Origin: DATBDN01 sp963715995
GTDB lineage: Bacteria; Actinomycetota; Thermoleophilia; Solirubrobacterales; Thermoleophilaceae
Reading direction: 5' to 3'
DNA length: 64,000 nucleotides
Assembly: GCA_963715995.1 (NCBI GenBank)
Contig: OY970283.1
Span: forward strand, 62,001 to 126,000
Positions 33,457-42,446 of this stretch are shown in pieces. Made by a program: the position numbers and the translations under genes. How positions within the stretch are numbered: position 1 is the stretch's first letter; every line of letters begins with the position of its first letter. The notes below the pieces were generated by a model. That model saw only the letters and a program-made list of their open reading frames with translations, did not search any database and was not told the origin of the DNA.

Positions 33457-34466
33457 TGTACCCCGTCTACGCGGACACCAACTTCGCCGAGGCCACCTGG
33501 GTGCAGATCGTCAAGGCGGTTGTCATCTTCCTGTTCATCCTCCAGGTGACGCCGCTGGTGCTGCTGCTGGAGCGCAAGCTCATGGGCCGGATGCAGTCGC
33601 GCTACGGGCCCAACCGCGTGGGGCCGTGGGGCATCGCGCAGCCGCTGGCCGACGTGATCAAGCTGCTGACGAAGGAGAACTCCACGCCGGCCACGGCCGT
33701 GCCGTGGATGATGGCGATCGCGCCGATGATCTCGGTGCTGACCGCGATCATGACCCTGGCGATCATCCCCTGGGGCGACCGCGGAACGTGGGGCGACAAC
33801 CTCGGGCTCTACGGGATCGACGTGCCGATCGGGATCCTCTACATGTTCGCCTTCGGCTCGATCGCCTTCTACGGCTTCCTGCTCGGCGGCTGGGCAAGCG
33901 GGTCGAAGTTCAGCTTCCTGGGCTCGATGCGCGCCGCCGCGCAGCTGATCTCCTACGAGGTCTCGCTGGGACTGGCGCTGCTGGGCGTGGTGATCATGAG
34001 CCAGTCGCTCTCGCTCGTGACGATCGTCCACCAGCAGAGCCACATCTGGTACGTGATCCCGCAGTTCTTCGGCTTCTGCATCTTCCTCGTGGCCGGCTTC
34101 GCCGAGACGGCCCGCCCGCCGTTCGACCTTCCCGAAGCCGACGCCGAGCTGGTCGCGGGCTACAACACCGAGTACGGCGGGATGCGCTTCGGCGCGTTCT
34201 TCATGGCCGAGTACATGCACATCATCGTCTTCTCCGGCCTGGCCTCCGCCCTCTTCCTCGGCGGCTGGCACGGCCCCGGCCCGATCGGCCTCGGCCCGCT
34301 CTGGGTCACGCTCAAGATGTTCCTGGTCGTCTGCTTCTTCATCTGGGCGCGCGCCACGTTCCCGCGGCTGCGCTACGACCAACTCATGTCGTTCGGCTGG
34401 AAGGTCCTGCTGCCGCTTGCGACTGTCAATGCACTTGTCACAGCGATCCTGGTGGTGGTCACATGA
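33456..34466 (+). CDS. nuoH: NADH-quinone oxidoreductase subunit H
   Basis: A 336-residue membrane subunit with eight to nine helices that forms the quinone-access channel at the junction of the two arms. Signatures: LLERKLMGRMQSRYGPNRVGPWGIAQPLADVIKLLTKE, GSKFSFLGSMRAAAQLISYEVSLGLALL and GFAETARPPFDLPEADAELVAGYNTEYGGMRF (charged loop at the quinone site), ending with RATFPRLRYDQLMSFGWKVLLP. Starts in ATG overlapping the nuoG stop (TGATG) and ends overlapping nuoI (ATGA). Confidence 0.97.
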   Translation: MYPVYADTNFAEATWVQIVKAVVIFLFILQVTPLVLLLERKLMGRMQSRYGPNRVGPWGIAQPLADVIKLLTKENSTPATAVPWMMAIAPMISVLTAIMTLAIIPWGDRGTWGDNLGLYGIDVPIGILYMFAFGSIAFYGFLLGGWASGSKFSFLGSMRAAAQLISYEVSLGLALLGVVIMSQSLSLVTIVHQQSHIWYVIPQFFGFCIFLVAGFAETARPPFDLPEADAELVAGYNTEYGGMRFGAFFMAEYMHIIVFSGLASALFLGGWHGPGPIGLGPLWVTLKMFLVVCFFIWARATFPRLRYDQLMSFGWKVLLPLATVNALVTAILVVVT

Positions 34467-34999
34467 GCCCGTACACCCTCCCTGACGACGAGCTGGTCGT
34501 TGTCCACGGCCCCGAGCCTGGAGGTGTCGGCGGCGCCTACCGCGCGTTCGCGGCCACCTTCAAGGGCCTGGCAACCACCTTCATGCGGCTGTTCGAGAAG
34601 CCGGTCACGGTCGAGTACCCGGAGGAGAAGATCCCGGTTTACCCGCGCTTCCGCGGGCGCCACAAGCTGCACCGCTTCGAGGACACCGGCCTGGAGAAGT
34701 GCGTCGGCTGCTCGCTGTGCGCAGCGGCGTGCCCGGCGGACTGCATCCGCGTCGTGGCCGCCGAGAACACGGCCGACAATCAGGTCTCGGCGGGCGAGCG
34801 CTACGCGGCCGTCTACGAGATCAACATGAGCCGCTGCATCTTCTGCGGCTACTGCGAGATCGCGTGCCCGTTCGACGCGATCACCATGCAGCAGGACTTC
34901 GAGCTGGCTGACTACGAGCGCGGCGACCTGATCTTCACCAAGGAGATGCTGCTCCAGGATCCCCCCGAGCGCACCCCGCTGCGGAGGCCGGGCGAGTAG
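34463..34999 (+). CDS. nuoI: NADH-quinone oxidoreductase subunit I
   Basis: A 178-residue subunit with two [4Fe-4S] clusters, N6a and N6b. Both ferredoxin motifs are complete: EKCVGCSLCAAACPADCI and SRCIFCGYCEIACPFDAI. The N-terminal amphipathic part (RAFAATFKGLATTFMRLFEKPVTV) sits on the membrane. The C-terminus (FELADYERGDLIFTKEMLL) matches the family. Confidence 0.97.
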   Translation: MSPYTLPDDELVVVHGPEPGGVGGAYRAFAATFKGLATTFMRLFEKPVTVEYPEEKIPVYPRFRGRHKLHRFEDTGLEKCVGCSLCAAACPADCIRVVAAENTADNQVSAGERYAAVYEINMSRCIFCGYCEIACPFDAITMQQDFELADYERGDLIFTKEMLLQDPPERTPLRRPGE

Positions 35000-35001
35000 G
35001 G

Positions 35002-35571
35002 ATGCAGGTCCTCGAGGCCATCTGCTTCTTCATCGCGGGCATCGTCGCGCTGGGCGGCGCGGTCGGCGTGGTGATGCTGCGCAACCCGTTCTTCAGCGTG
35101 CTCGCACTCGTGATGCACCTGCTCGCGCTGGCGGCGCTGTTCCTGCTCCTGCACGCGCAGTTCCTCGCCGCGTCGCAGATCATCGTCTACGCGGGCGCCG
35201 TGATGGTCCTCTACGTCTTCGTTGCGGCCTATGTCGGCAACATCGAGGAGCCGACCACGCCGAGCGGGCCGATCGTCTCGCTCGGGCCGCTGTTCGCAGG
35301 CGCCCTGTTCGTGGAGCTGGTGATCGCGGCGCTTGGCACCGGCCTGAGCCAGATCAACACGCGGGGCGCCACCGTCGGGCCCGGCTTCGGCGGCCCCGCG
35401 CAGTTCGGCGAGCTGCTCCTGAAGCGCTTCCTGATCCCGTTCGAGGCCGCGTCGTACCTGCTGCTGATCGCGGCCGTCGGCGCCGTTGTGCTGGCGCGCC
35501 GGCGCCGTGGCCTGGAGCACCTCGACGAGGAGCCCGCCGCGACCGTGATGGCCCCGGGGGCCGCCGGCTGA
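35002..35571 (+). CDS. nuoJ: NADH-quinone oxidoreductase subunit J
   Basis: A 189-residue membrane subunit with five helices. The pi-bulge helix region (AAVGAVVLARRRRG) and the signature AASQIIVYAGAVMVLYVFV are present. Its C-terminal tail (GLEHLDEEPAATVMAPGAAG) is a short soluble extension. Two bases separate it from nuoI and one from nuoK. Confidence 0.95.
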   Translation: MQVLEAICFFIAGIVALGGAVGVVMLRNPFFSVLALVMHLLALAALFLLLHAQFLAASQIIVYAGAVMVLYVFVAAYVGNIEEPTTPSGPIVSLGPLFAGALFVELVIAALGTGLSQINTRGATVGPGFGGPAQFGELLLKRFLIPFEAASYLLLIAAVGAVVLARRRRGLEHLDEEPAATVMAPGAAG

Positions 35572-35572
35572 G

Positions 35573-35872
35573 ATGGACGTCGCCTGGTACATCGTCCTCT
35601 CGGCGCTGATCTTCTGCGTGGGCCTCGCAGGCGTGCTGTCGCGGCGCAACCCGCTGGTGGTGCTGCTGTCGCTTGAGCTGCTGCTGAACGCGGGCAACCT
35701 CGCGCTCGTCGGCTTCAGCCGCATGTGGGGCAACGCCGACGGCCAGATCTTCGCGCTGATCGTGATGGTGGTTGCCGCCTGCGAGGTCGTGGTCGGCCTG
35801 GGGCTGATCGTCGCGATGTATCGCAACCGCATCCCCATCGACGTCGACGAGATGTCGGAGCTCCGCGGATGA
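35573..35872 (+). CDS. nuoK: NADH-quinone oxidoreductase subunit K
   Basis: A 99-residue three-helix membrane subunit, Mrp-antiporter-MrpC-like. The two membrane glutamates needed for proton transfer are in LLSLELLLNAGNLALVGFS and VAACEVVVGLGLIVAMYR. Overlaps nuoL by 4 bp (ATGA). Confidence 0.96.
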   Translation: MDVAWYIVLSALIFCVGLAGVLSRRNPLVVLLSLELLLNAGNLALVGFSRMWGNADGQIFALIVMVVAACEVVVGLGLIVAMYRNRIPIDVDEMSELRG

Positions 35873-37881
35873 GCACGGGTGCGTGGGGCTGGCTCATCCT
35901 CGGCTTCCCGCTGGCGGGCAGCATCGTGATCGCGCTCGGCTGGCAGGGCTGGCGCGGCCGTACGGCCGGCTGGATCGGCACCGCCGCGATCGCGCTCGCC
36001 TTCGTGGCGTCGATCGGCGCGCTCCTGTCGCTCTTGTCGAAGGACCCGGAGCAGCGCTCGGTGGTGTCGAGCGCGTTCGACTACATCCAGATCGCGGGCG
36101 TGCACGTGCAGCTCGCCGTGCTGGTCGACCCATTGTCGGTGTTCATGTGCCTGGTGGTTACGGGCGTCTCGGCGCTCATCCACTGCTACTCGGTCGCCTA
36201 CATGGACTCCGACCGCGGCTACGTGCGCTTCTTCTCGTACCTCAACTTCTTCGTGTTCTCGATGCTGCTGCTGCTGCTTGCGTCGAACTTCATCCTGCTG
36301 ATCGTCGGCTGGGCGTTCGTGGGCGCGGCGTCGTACCTCTTGATCTCGTTCTGGTACCGGCGCACGACGGCCGTGCAGGCCGGGATCAAGGCGTTCGTGA
36401 TGAACGTGATCGGCGACGTCGGGCTGGTCATCGCCGCCTTCCTGCTGTTCGACAAGACCGGCAAGCTCGACTACGCGGGCGTGTTCGCGCAGGCGCCGCA
36501 CGTCTTCCACCACAACGACGGCGTGCTGGTGGGCGCCTGCCTGATGCTGCTGGTGGGCGCGTTCGCGAAGTCGGCCCAGCTGCCGCTGCACACGTGGCTG
36601 CCGGACGCGATGGAGGGCCCCACCCCGGTGTCGGCGCTGATCCACGCGGCGACGATGGTGACCGCCGGCGTCTACCTGATCGCACGCATGCACCCGCTGT
36701 TCGAGCTGGCGCCGACAGCCGCCGACGTGGCCGCGATCACCGGCACGGCCACGCTGTTCGTGGCCGGGACGATCGCCCTGGTGCAGACCGACCTGAAGCG
36801 CGTGATCGCCTACTCGACGATGTCGCAGATCGGCTACATGATCCTGGGCGTCTCGAGCTTCGCCTACACCGCGGGGCTCTTCCACCTGATGACGCACGCC
36901 TTCTTCAAGGCGCTGCTGTTCATGGGCGCGGGCTCGGTGATCAGCGCCATGGGCGGCGTGCAGAACATGGACCGCATGGGCGGCTTCCGGCGCGCGATGC
37001 CATTCACGTTCGCCACCTTCACCACCGGCGCGCTCGCGCTGGCCGGCTTCCCGCTGCTGTCGGGCTGGTTCTCGAAGGACTCGATCATCGGCTCCGACTT
37101 CCATCGCGGCGGCACGCTGTTCGCCGCGCTCGGCGTGATCGCGCTCGTGACCGCGCTGATCACCGCCTTCTACTCGTTCCGGATGGTGTTCCGCGTCTTC
37201 TACGGCGAGCAGGCGCCCGAGGCCGCCGAGCTCGAGGAAGGCCACCTCGCGCACGGCGACCACCTGAACCCGGTCACCGGCGAGCACGAGGACACCGACG
37301 TCGGCTTCCCGGGGGCCGACCACCACATCGCCGAACGCGACTGGCCGATGCGCGCCGCCATGGCGCCGCTGGCGGTGCTGTCGGTGGTCGGCGGCATCGT
37401 CCTGGTGCCGGGCGTGACGCACTGGCTCGAGAGCTTCCTCGAGCCGAGCTTCCGCGACTCGCACTACTACACGCACGTGCCCGCCGCCGGCTCCGAATGG
37501 GTGGGCCTGATCGTGGGCGGGCTGATCTCGATCGCCGGCATCGCGATCGCCTACGTGCTCTACATGCAGCGCCGCGGTGAGACGCTGCGGCTGCGCGACC
37601 GCATGCGCGGGCTGCACGACTTCCTCTTGCACAAGTGGTACTTCGACGAGCTCTACGACGCCGCGTTCGTGCGGCCGGTCGGCGGCTTCGGGAACTTCGG
37701 CCGGACCGTGGTCGAGAGCCGCTTCGTGCAGGGCGTGGTCGTGGGCGGCGCGGTCGGCGCGGTGCGCGCCGGATCGAGCCTGGTGCGCGCGGTCGAGACC
37801 GGCTACGTGCGCGCCTACGCGCTGCTGCTCGTGGTCGGCGTGCTGTGCCTGGGCCTCTACTTCCTGGTGCAGAGCTCGTGA
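35869..37881 (+). CDS. nuoL: NADH-quinone oxidoreductase subunit L
   Basis: A 670-residue antiporter-like proton-pumping subunit at the far end of the membrane arm, with about 15 helices plus the C-terminal long lateral helix. Key residues are in NFILLIVGWAFVGAASYLLISFW (entry region), KSAQLPLHTWLPDAMEGPTPVSALIHAATMVTAGVYLIAR (the TM7 Lys and TM8 His-containing signature) and GALALAGFPLLSGWFSKDSI. The segment ADHHIAERDWPMR is a His-rich loop ahead of the last helices. Start ATG 35869; ends in GTGA with nuoM. Confidence 0.97.
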   Translation: MSTGAWGWLILGFPLAGSIVIALGWQGWRGRTAGWIGTAAIALAFVASIGALLSLLSKDPEQRSVVSSAFDYIQIAGVHVQLAVLVDPLSVFMCLVVTGVSALIHCYSVAYMDSDRGYVRFFSYLNFFVFSMLLLLLASNFILLIVGWAFVGAASYLLISFWYRRTTAVQAGIKAFVMNVIGDVGLVIAAFLLFDKTGKLDYAGVFAQAPHVFHHNDGVLVGACLMLLVGAFAKSAQLPLHTWLPDAMEGPTPVSALIHAATMVTAGVYLIARMHPLFELAPTAADVAAITGTATLFVAGTIALVQTDLKRVIAYSTMSQIGYMILGVSSFAYTAGLFHLMTHAFFKALLFMGAGSVISAMGGVQNMDRMGGFRRAMPFTFATFTTGALALAGFPLLSGWFSKDSIIGSDFHRGGTLFAALGVIALVTALITAFYSFRMVFRVFYGEQAPEAAELEEGHLAHGDHLNPVTGEHEDTDVGFPGADHHIAERDWPMRAAMAPLAVLSVVGGIVLVPGVTHWLESFLEPSFRDSHYYTHVPAAGSEWVGLIVGGLISIAGIAIAYVLYMQRRGETLRLRDRMRGLHDFLLHKWYFDELYDAAFVRPVGGFGNFGRTVVESRFVQGVVVGGAVGAVRAGSSLVRAVETGYVRAYALLLVVGVLCLGLYFLVQSS

Positions 37882-40800
37882 CGATCCACCTGTCGCTGAT
37901 CGTCTTTCTGCCGCTGATCGGCGGCGCCGCGGCCGCGTTCCTGCCGGCGCGCTGGGCGGCGTCGTTCGCAACGGCTGCGGCGTTCGTGACGCTGGCCTAC
38001 GTCGTGGTCGCGCTGTTCAAGTTCAGCTCGGGCGCGGGGCTTCAGTTCGTGACCGACGACATGTGGATCCGCGAGCTCGGCGTCCACTACCGGCTCGGGA
38101 TCGACGGCTTGAGCCTGTGGCTGGTGGTGCTGACGGCGCTCTTGTGGGTGCCGATCACGATCATCGCCGCCGTCCGCGAATGGGATCGCCCGCGGCTGTT
38201 CTTCCTGAACCTGATGCTGGCCGAGACGGCCATCCTGGGCGTGTTCTGCGCGCAGGACCTGGCGCTGTTCGTGCTCTTCTTCGACCTGACGCTGGTGCCG
38301 TTCTACTTCCTGATCGGCGCCTGGGGCGGCGAGAACCGCGTACAGGCAACAACGAAGTTCGTCATCTACACGCTGGCCGGGTCGCTGCTGATGCTGGCCG
38401 GAGCCGTGGCGCTCGGCGTGCTCGCCACGCCGGCGGGCGGGCAGATCTCGTTCTCGTTCGCCGACCTGGCGCAGCGCTCGCTGCCCGCCGGGACGCAGAA
38501 CTGGATCTTCCTGCTGTTCGCCGCCGCGTTCCTCGTGAAGGCGCCGGCGTTCCCGTTCCACGGCTGGGTTGCCGACACCTACCGCGCCACCCCGATTCCC
38601 GTTCTGATCGGGCTCTCGGCAGTGCTGTCGAAACTCGGCGTCTACGGCTTCGTGCGCATCGTGCTGCCGCTCTTGCCAGATGCGTCGGTGCACTTCCAGA
38701 CGCTGATGGTCGTCATCGCGGTCGTGTCGATCATCTATGGCTCCGCGCTCGCGTTCTCCCAGGATGAGGCGCGCCTGGTTGTCGGCTACTCGTCGATCGC
38801 GCAGCTCGGATTCATCATCCTCGGCATCTTCTCGCTGGACCCGAAGGGCGTCGACGGCGCGGTGTTCCAGATGGTCAACCACGGGCTCGTGGTCGCGCCG
38901 CTGTTCCTGGTCGTCGCGGTGCTCGCGGACCGGGCCGGCGGCGGGCGCCTGTCGCAGATGGGCGGGCTGGCCATGCGCGCGCCGGTGCTGGCGGCGCTGC
39001 TGTTGATCGCCACCTTCGCGACGCTGGCCATGCCCGGCTCCGGCAACTTCGCCGGTGAGCTGTTGATCCTGTTCGGCGCCTTCAACACCAAGTTCGTGTT
39101 CGGCGTCGTGGCGACCGCGGGCGTGGTGCTGGCGTCGGTCTACATGATCCGCTTCTTCCAGCGCGCGATGCACGGGCCCGGCCTGGCCGGCGCCGAGGGA
39201 CACTCGCGCGACATCCTGCCGTTCGGCCCCGACCTGGCCACGATCGCGCCGCTGATCGCCGTGATCGTCGCGCTGGGCGTGTGCCCGCAGATCGTGCTGT
39301 CGAAGCTCGACGCCGGGCAAGCCGGCGGCCCAGGCCACGCAGGTGGCGAAGCGATGAACCACCTGACCGCGCCGCACATCGACTACCAGGGCATGGCACC
39401 GCTGTTCGCGGTCGCGGGCGGTGCTCTCGTGGTGCTGATGGCCGGCCTGTTCAGGTCGCGCTTCGTGCACCGCGTGCTCATCCCGGTGCTGGCGCTGGTG
39501 GCGCTTTGCGCCGCGATCGGGCTGTCCGTCTGGAACTGGCAGACGGGCGACACGAAGCCGATCGTCGAGGGTGCCTTGGCGGTCGACACGCTCTCGCTCG
39601 GCATCTCGATGCTCTGCTACATCGCGGGCATCGGGACGGTGCTGCTCTCGCTGCGCTCGCTCGCGTTGCGACAGACGGGCGGCGGCGAGTACTTCGCGCT
39701 GCTGCTCGGCTCGATCACCGGCATGACGATCCTGGCGTCGGCCGAGAACCTGATCACGCTGTTCATCGGACTCGAGCTGCTGTCGATCCCGCTCTACGTG
39801 CTGTGTGCGACCGAGATCCTCAAGCGCATGTCGCTCGAGGCGGGGCTCAAATACCTGGTGATCGGCTCGGTCGGCTCGGGCACGCTGCTCTACGGGCTGG
39901 CGTTCGTCTACGGCGCCACCGGCGCCACCGACTTCAGCGCGATCTCGGCGGCGATCGGCAGCAAGGTCTCCGCAACCGACCCGCTGCTGCTCACCGGTAT
40001 CGCGCTCGCGGCCACCGGCCTGGCGTTCAAGGTCTCGGTCGCGCCGTTCCACCAGTGGACGCCGGACGTCTACCAGGGCGCGCCAACGCCGGTGACTGCC
40101 TTCATGGCAGTGGCCACCAAGGCGGCGGCGTTCGCCGTCTTCCTGCGGCTGTTCGTGGAGGCGTTCCCGGATGTGCAGCCCACCTGGGCCGACGCGCTGA
40201 CCGCCCTGGCGATGATCACGATCATCGTCGGCAACGTGGGCGCCATCCCGCAGCGCTCGCTCAAGCGAATCCTCGCCTGGTCGGGCGTGGCGCAGGCGGG
40301 CTACATCCTCACGGGCGTGATCGTCGCGACCCAGCTCGGGCTCCAGGCAATGGCGTTCTACCTGGCGGTCTACCTGGTGATGAACATGGCGGCGTTCGCC
40401 GTCGTGGTCGCCCGCGAGCGCGTCTCGCCGGCTGGTGACGACATCTCATCCTTCGACGGCCTCGGGCGGGCGGACCCGTGGCTTGCATGGCCGCTGACGA
40501 TCGCAATGCTCGGCCTGGCGGGGTTCCCCGCGACGGCCGGCTTCATGGGCAAGTTCTACCTCCTGCGTGCCGCGATCGACGGTGGCTACGACTGGCTCGC
40601 GGTATTCATCGTGATCGGCTCGATCATCTCGCTCGGCTACTACCTGAGGGTGGTCGCCGCGATGTGGCTGGGCCCGATCGAGGTGACCATTCGCCCGCCG
40701 AGCGGCGGTCCAGTGCGGCGGCTGGCGCGCGTGGGCGGCTGGTCGCCCGAGGCGGAGGGACGCGCGCAGCCGGAGGTGCTGGCCGTCGCGGTCGTGATGG

Positions 40801-40892
40801 CGGCGGCCGTGGTCTTCTTCGGGATCATCCCGTCGCCCCTGTTCGACGTCGCCAAGGACGTCGGCACCGCGCTTCAGTCCGTCTTCAGCTGA
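37878..40892 (+). CDS. nuoM-nuoN: NADH-quinone oxidoreductase subunits M and N as one reading frame (NuoM-NuoN fusion)
   Basis: A 1004-residue continuous frame. Residues 1-492 are NuoM: LMLAETAILGVFCAQDLALFVLFFDLTLVPFYFLIG (membrane Glu), LVKAPAFPFHGWVADTYRATPIPVLIGLSAVLSKLGVYGF and MPGSGNFAGELLIL. From Met493 (ATG 39354; AGGTGG upstream) the sequence is NuoN: FIGLELLSIPLYVLCATEI, LAFKVSVAPFHQWTPDVYQGAPTPVTAFMAVATKAAAF and MLGLAGFPATAGFMGKFYLL. There is no stop between them; the joint is a short Gly/His stretch (AGGPGHAGGEAMNHL). Either a true fusion of two pumping subunits, or NuoN is also made from the internal ATG, which has a ribosome site. Ends 3 bp before the convergent P5C dehydrogenase stop. 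Confidence 0.93.
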   Translation: MTIHLSLIVFLPLIGGAAAAFLPARWAASFATAAAFVTLAYVVVALFKFSSGAGLQFVTDDMWIRELGVHYRLGIDGLSLWLVVLTALLWVPITIIAAVREWDRPRLFFLNLMLAETAILGVFCAQDLALFVLFFDLTLVPFYFLIGAWGGENRVQATTKFVIYTLAGSLLMLAGAVALGVLATPAGGQISFSFADLAQRSLPAGTQNWIFLLFAAAFLVKAPAFPFHGWVADTYRATPIPVLIGLSAVLSKLGVYGFVRIVLPLLPDASVHFQTLMVVIAVVSIIYGSALAFSQDEARLVVGYSSIAQLGFIILGIFSLDPKGVDGAVFQMVNHGLVVAPLFLVVAVLADRAGGGRLSQMGGLAMRAPVLAALLLIATFATLAMPGSGNFAGELLILFGAFNTKFVFGVVATAGVVLASVYMIRFFQRAMHGPGLAGAEGHSRDILPFGPDLATIAPLIAVIVALGVCPQIVLSKLDAGQAGGPGHAGGEAMNHLTAPHIDYQGMAPLFAVAGGALVVLMAGLFRSRFVHRVLIPVLALVALCAAIGLSVWNWQTGDTKPIVEGALAVDTLSLGISMLCYIAGIGTVLLSLRSLALRQTGGGEYFALLLGSITGMTILASAENLITLFIGLELLSIPLYVLCATEILKRMSLEAGLKYLVIGSVGSGTLLYGLAFVYGATGATDFSAISAAIGSKVSATDPLLLTGIALAATGLAFKVSVAPFHQWTPDVYQGAPTPVTAFMAVATKAAAFAVFLRLFVEAFPDVQPTWADALTALAMITIIVGNVGAIPQRSLKRILAWSGVAQAGYILTGVIVATQLGLQAMAFYLAVYLVMNMAAFAVVVARERVSPAGDDISSFDGLGRADPWLAWPLTIAMLGLAGFPATAGFMGKFYLLRAAIDGGYDWLAVFIVIGSIISLGYYLRVVAAMWLGPIEVTIRPPSGGPVRRLARVGGWSPEAEGRAQPEVLAVAVVMAAAVVFFGIIPSPLFDVAKDVGTALQSVFS

Positions 40893-40895
40893 GCG

Positions 40896-42446
40896 CTAGT
40901 CGACCGGGATGCCGTGGCGCATGGTGTTCTCCGACACCACGCGCGGCTCGACGAACTGCTGTAGGTAGCCGGGGCCGCCCGCCTTCGCGCCGATGCCGCT
41001 GCGGCGGTTGCCGCCGAACGGCTGGCGCGCCACCATCGCGCCGGTGATGTGGCGGTTCACGTAGAGGTTGCCGACCGGCGTGCGGCCGGCCACGTACTCG
41101 ACCGTGGCCGGGCTGCGGCTGAACAGGCCGCCGGTGAGCGCGAACGGTGAGGCGTCGACGGCGTCGCAGGCGGCGGCCACGGACTTGAAGCGCTCGACGG
41201 TCAGGACGGGCCCAAAGATCTCGTCGGTGAGCACCGCCGAGTCCGAAGGGAGGTCGGTGGCGAGGGTTGGCGGGCAGAAGTTCCCGCTGCTTCGCAGCGA
41301 CTCGTCCAGGGGCCGCTCGGCCGCGATCGTTCCCTCGCTGCGGGCGATCGCGATGTAGCGCTCCACCCGCTCGCGCGCCTCCTTGTCGATCACAGGCGGC
41401 ACCTCGGTTCCGAACGTGTCCGCCTGGCCGACCTGGAGCACCTCGACCGCGCCCGCGAGCCGCTCGACCAGGATGTCGGCGATCGCGTCGTGTGCGAGCA
41501 CGCGCGCGGCAGCGCTGCACTTCTGGCCGGCGTAGACGAAGGCGGACTTCACGAGCGCCGGGACCACCTCGTCCATGTCGGCGTCCGAGTCGACGATCAC
41601 GCAATTCTTGCCGCCCATCTCCGCCACCACCCGCTTCACGTGGGTCTGCCCGGGCGGCGTCTCGGCGGCGCTGCGGATGATCTCGAGGCCCACGGCGCCC
41701 GAGCCAGTGAAGGCGATCGTGTGCACGCGCGGGTCCGAGACAAGCGCCGCGCCCGCGTCGCCGAAGCCCGTGAGCAGGCTGATCGACCCGGGAGGCGCCC
41801 CCGCCTGGAGCAGCGACTCGACGATCACCTGCCCGCAGGCGGGCGACTGCTCGGCGGGCTTGAGGACCACGGCGTTGCCGGTCACGAGGGCGGCGCTGGT
41901 CATGCCGCAGGCGATCGCGAGCGGGAAGTTCCACGGCGCGATCACGGCGGCCACGCCGCGTGGCTCGTAGCGCATCGTGTTGCGCTCGCCGGGCACCTGG
42001 AGCAGCTCGGACCCCTGGCCAAGCGCGAGCGCCTCGCGCGCGTAGTACTCGAGGAAGTCGATCGCCTCGCACACGTCGCCGTCCGCCTCGGCCCACGGCT
42101 TCGCGCACTCGCGCACAGCCAGAGCGGCCAGCTCCAGGCGGCGCTCGCGCATGATCGCGGCAGCACGCACCAGGACCGCGGCGCGTTGCTCCCACGGGGT
42201 GGCGCGCCACGCCGGCTGCGCCTCGACCGCCGCCGTGACCGCATCCTTGGCGTCTCGCTCGCCGGCTCTGGCCGCTGTCGCGACCACGCGGCCGGGCGAG
42301 CCCGGGTCGGTGCTCTCGAAGGTGGTGGGTCCGTCGCCGATTCGCAGCGGCAGGCGCTTGTCCAACTCCGTCAACGCGCCCAGCAGCGCGTCACGGTCGG
42401 CCGCGCGGCGCAGCTCCAGGATCGGCTCGTTCTGGAACGGCTTCAT
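40896..42446 (-). CDS. pruA: L-glutamate gamma-semialdehyde (P5C) dehydrogenase
   Basis: A 516-residue NAD+-dependent aldehyde dehydrogenase making glutamate from P5C, the second step of proline breakdown. Motifs: RGVAAVIAPWNFPLAIACGM (coenzyme entry), NAVVLKPAEQSP, FTGSGAVGLEI, the general-base Glu in KRVVAEMGGKNCVIVD and the catalytic Cys in VYAGQKCSAAARV. The C-terminal RQPFGGNRRSGIGAKAGGPGYLQQFVE is the P5CDH-type ending. Start ATG at 42446 overlaps the proline dehydrogenase stop (ATGA), so the two are translated together. Confidence 0.95.
   Translation of the reverse strand: MKPFQNEPILELRRAADRDALLGALTELDKRLPLRIGDGPTTFESTDPGSPGRVVATAARAGERDAKDAVTAAVEAQPAWRATPWEQRAAVLVRAAAIMRERRLELAALAVRECAKPWAEADGDVCEAIDFLEYYAREALALGQGSELLQVPGERNTMRYEPRGVAAVIAPWNFPLAIACGMTSAALVTGNAVVLKPAEQSPACGQVIVESLLQAGAPPGSISLLTGFGDAGAALVSDPRVHTIAFTGSGAVGLEIIRSAAETPPGQTHVKRVVAEMGGKNCVIVDSDADMDEVVPALVKSAFVYAGQKCSAAARVLAHDAIADILVERLAGAVEVLQVGQADTFGTEVPPVIDKEARERVERYIAIARSEGTIAAERPLDESLRSSGNFCPPTLATDLPSDSAVLTDEIFGPVLTVERFKSVAAACDAVDASPFALTGGLFSRSPATVEYVAGRTPVGNLYVNRHITGAMVARQPFGGNRRSGIGAKAGGPGYLQQFVEPRVVSENTMRHGIPVD

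Noticed and set aside
34912..37971. Very long minus-strand open frame (over 1000 codons)
   Set aside because: Antisense shadow of nuoI-L, made possible by the high third-base G+C; composition (Arg/His/Gln) is not protein-like.
37857..40052. Long minus-strand frame under nuoM-nuoN
   Set aside because: Antisense shadow of the same kind, rich in Arg, His and Gln.
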